Of a stretch of DNA of 12,542 nucleotides, positions 11,031 to 12,542 are shown one piece after another (the first letter of the stretch is position 1; each line of letters starts with the position of its first letter). The notes beneath the pieces are model-generated. The model was not told where the DNA came from, ran no database searches, and saw nothing but the letters and a program-made list of their open reading frames with translations. The DNA comes from UBA5399 sp964464145. Lineage in GTDB: Bacteria; Bacillota; Clostridia; Christensenellales; Christensenellaceae. A program made the position numbers and the translations under genes. Where the stretch lies: assembly GCA_964464145.1 (NCBI GenBank), contig CAYXFB010000076.1:1-12542 (forward strand), given 5' to 3'.

Positions 11031-11624
11031 ATGGAATTAAAGGATAGATTGCGTGAATTGCGTGGTAATAAAACACAAGCACAAATAACAGGCGATTTGA
11101 ATGAAACAGCTCAAGAACTTGGATACAGTAAAATAAAATTGGAAAATTATAACAAATGGGAGAATGGCTCTTCCCCGAACTACAATACCTTATGCCTTAT
11201 TGCCGATTATTATAATACTTCTATAGATTATCTAATTGGACGATCTAATGTAAAAAATCTAGATTTCACCAGTCTGAATATAACATTAGGTCTAACTGAT
11301 GATTGCATTGAAACAATTAAGGGCTTCAATATGAACTACAATAGTAGCTATAAAAACTCATTAATTGTAACTTTTAATAACTTAATTTGTAACGATAAAT
11401 TTCCCAATTTACTTTTCAATATTGATTTGCTTACAAATAAATCGACTATTACAAAAAATTATGTCAATAAAGTTACACACAGGCTATATGGAAATATAGA
11501 TTTTGATGAGTATAAAAAGTATACCGGAAAAGCCTTAAACCTAGAGGAAATGGGAAAAGACGTTATTTTAAGAAGTATCCGCGGCGATTTTAATAAAATA
11601 CTAAATGATTTAAAACAAAAATGA
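11031..11624 (+). CDS. Master repressor, XRE-type, Stl/CI-like
   Basis: A 197-residue protein with an N-terminal helix-turn-helix (residues 3-70: LKDRLRELRGNKTQAQITGDL, NKWENGSSPNYNTLCLIADYYNTSIDYLIGR) carrying a somewhat longer than usual linker between the first helices. The C-terminal about 125 residues are Asn/Lys/Ile-rich and show no S24 peptidase features (no Ala-Gly cleavage site or Ser-Lys pair that I can see). That argues against RecA-driven self-cleavage and for induction by a partner protein, as with SaPI Stl. The gene is strikingly AT-rich: positions 11341-11400 are 18% G+C by count, far below the flanking genes, so it was probably acquired separately. It lies between the divergent control region and int. 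Confidence 0.8.
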   Translation: MELKDRLRELRGNKTQAQITGDLNETAQELGYSKIKLENYNKWENGSSPNYNTLCLIADYYNTSIDYLIGRSNVKNLDFTSLNITLGLTDDCIETIKGFNMNYNSSYKNSLIVTFNNLICNDKFPNLLFNIDLLTNKSTITKNYVNKVTHRLYGNIDFDEYKKYTGKALNLEEMGKDVILRSIRGDFNKILNDLKQK

Positions 11625-11654
11625 CCAAGCATAAATCGTTAGGCAAAAATTTAG

Positions 11655-11677
11655 AAACCCGCAAACGCCTGCGGATT
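11655..11677 (+). terminator. Weak hairpin between repressor and integrase
   Basis: CCGCA (11659-11663) pairs with TGCGG (11670-11674) and, past one mismatch, AAA with TTT. The downstream sequence is not a clean T-run, so it would at most partly end transcription from the repressor gene. I see no convincing separate int promoter in the 86-base gap. Confidence 0.3.
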
Positions 11678-11710
11678 TACTAATTCACTAATCAGAAAGG
11701 AATCTTTCTC

Positions 11711-12542
11711 ATGGGCAAACGTACAAATACAGCTGTGTGGCTGGAAAAATACAAGCGCTGGCAGATAAAAGTGCAAAAAGATGGTGGGCGGCGCTCTTTC
11801 ACCAGCTCCACGCCCGGCCGCAAGGGGCAGCGCGAATGTAACGCCAAAGCGGACGCATGGCTTGATGATGGCATAATAGGGGAAAATGTGAAACTGTCCG
11901 TCCTCATAGGCCAATGGCTTGAGGAAATCAAGATAACCACCAGCAAAGGCAACTGGCACCCATACGATAGCTATATAAGAAACTGGATAAACCCCAAAAT
12001 AGGCAATATCCGCATGGGCAATCTAAACGAGCAGCATTTGCAGAATGTAATAACGGCGGCTTTCACAAAAGGCCATCTATCAGAAAAAACACTCAAAAAC
12101 ATACGAGCCTGCATGATCACATTCATGAAGTACGCCCGTAAATGCAGAGCCACAAAGCTAATGCCGGAGAATATCACGATCCCCAAGAGCGCGGAAAAAA
12201 GCCATAGACAAACATTGCAGCCGGATGATCTGAAAATTCTTTTTTCGGTAGACAATTCCACGAGATACGGCATACCCGCTTTTGAGTGGTTTATATATGC
12301 CTATCGCTTCCAAGCGGTTACAGGCCTCCGCCCCGGCGAAATAGCAGGGCTAAAGAGTGAAGATGTAAAAGGATCCGTTCTGTCTGTGCGCAGGGCTATA
12401 AATCGGTATGGAGAAACCACACGAGGCAAAACAAAAAACGCCATCCGTTCCTATGAGTTATCAAAGAGAGCCTCCGCCATATTGGAGCAGCAAAAAAGTT
12501 TTCTCAAAAAATCCGGCCTTATATCCGCGTTCTTATTTCCCG
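11711..12542 (+). CDS. int: Tyrosine integrase, 3' end beyond the window
   Basis: The ATG at 11711 (AAAGGA 9 bases upstream) opens a frame that is uninterrupted to the window end, 277 codons. Residues 1-55 form an arm-binding-type N-terminus (WQIKVQKDGGRRSF). Residues 60-160 form the core-binding domain (KLSVLIGQWLEEIK, NEQHLQNVITAAF, LKNIRACMITFMKYA). The catalytic domain starts near 170 with the first catalytic Arg at 207 (TGLRPGEIAGL) and the beta-hairpin Lys in GKTKNAIRSYEL (about 240-242). The H-x-x-R and Tyr motifs would lie in the missing roughly 100 residues. It integrates and, with an excisionase, excises the element, presumably at the tRNA-Gly 3' end seen at 29-55. It is transcribed towards the expected att site. 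Confidence 0.93.
   Translation, partial: MGKRTNTAVWLEKYKRWQIKVQKDGGRRSFTSSTPGRKGQRECNAKADAWLDDGIIGENVKLSVLIGQWLEEIKITTSKGNWHPYDSYIRNWINPKIGNIRMGNLNEQHLQNVITAAFTKGHLSEKTLKNIRACMITFMKYARKCRATKLMPENITIPKSAEKSHRQTLQPDDLKILFSVDNSTRYGIPAFEWFIYAYRFQAVTGLRPGEIAGLKSEDVKGSVLSVRRAINRYGETTRGKTKNAIRSYELSKRASAILEQQKSFLKKSGLISAFLFP

Noticed and set aside
11651..12273. Minus-strand ORFs opposite the integrase
   Set aside because: They are antisense to clear integrase domains and have no start signals.

Overview
The window carries almost all of a small integrated mobile element in a low-to-mid G+C Gram-positive host, most likely a member of the Clostridia (Bacillota). The evidence for the host is the strong AGGAGG-type ribosome binding sites, the P27-type small terminase, the tRNA-Gly sequence with its encoded CCA, and the style of the repressor and integrase. 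The exact species cannot be told from the sequence.

Layout from left to right. Positions 1-28 are probably host DNA just past a tRNA gene. Positions 29-55 match the 3' end of a tRNA-Gly on the minus strand; the rest of that tRNA is absent, so this looks like the attachment-site scar at the distal end of the element. Positions 155-927 hold a plus-strand HigBA/RelE-type toxin-antitoxin pair behind a promoter dressed with four copies of a 10-12 base repeat. A bidirectional terminator separates it from a converging minus-strand small gene of unknown function (992-1174) that has its own extended -10 promoter. From 1297 to 9781 a minus-strand operon runs leftwards. In transcription order it encodes an HUH rolling-circle-type Rep, a small zinc-ribbon protein overlapped by a 39-residue ORF, an HK97-type portal, a tail-completion-like protein, the prohead protease, the major capsid protein, a gp6-like connector, an HNH endonuclease, a PAPS-reductase-like PP-loop protein (possible cargo), the small and large terminase subunits and a head-tail adaptor. 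Upstream of it, 10077-10813 holds two small HTH regulators on the same strand. A divergent control region (10814-11030) separates these from a plus-strand, very AT-rich repressor (11031-11624) and a tyrosine integrase (11711 onward) that runs off the window end.

The element has a complete head-assembly and DNA-packaging set, a replication initiator, a repressor switch and an integrase, but no tail tape measure, tail tube, baseplate, fibre, holin or endolysin. Both ends are nearly in view: the tRNA scar on the left, and the integrase, which normally lies beside the other attachment site, on the right. This gene content is that of a capsid-forming phage-inducible chromosomal island (cf-PICI): a satellite that builds and fills its own heads and must borrow tails and lysis from a helper phage. 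A head-only prophage remnant is the main alternative, but every structural gene is intact and compactly arranged.

The most unusual parts are (a) the HUH Rep where PICIs usually carry a primase/AAA+ type replication protein; (b) a consensus promoter upstream of rep, pointing away from it, that would make a roughly 55-60 nt terminator-ended RNA antisense to the rep leader, much like the countertranscribed RNAs that set plasmid copy number; (c) the gene order, with terminase genes after the capsid genes and a tail-completion gene between portal and protease; and (d) a PP-loop/PAPS-reductase-like gene placed between HNH and the small terminase.
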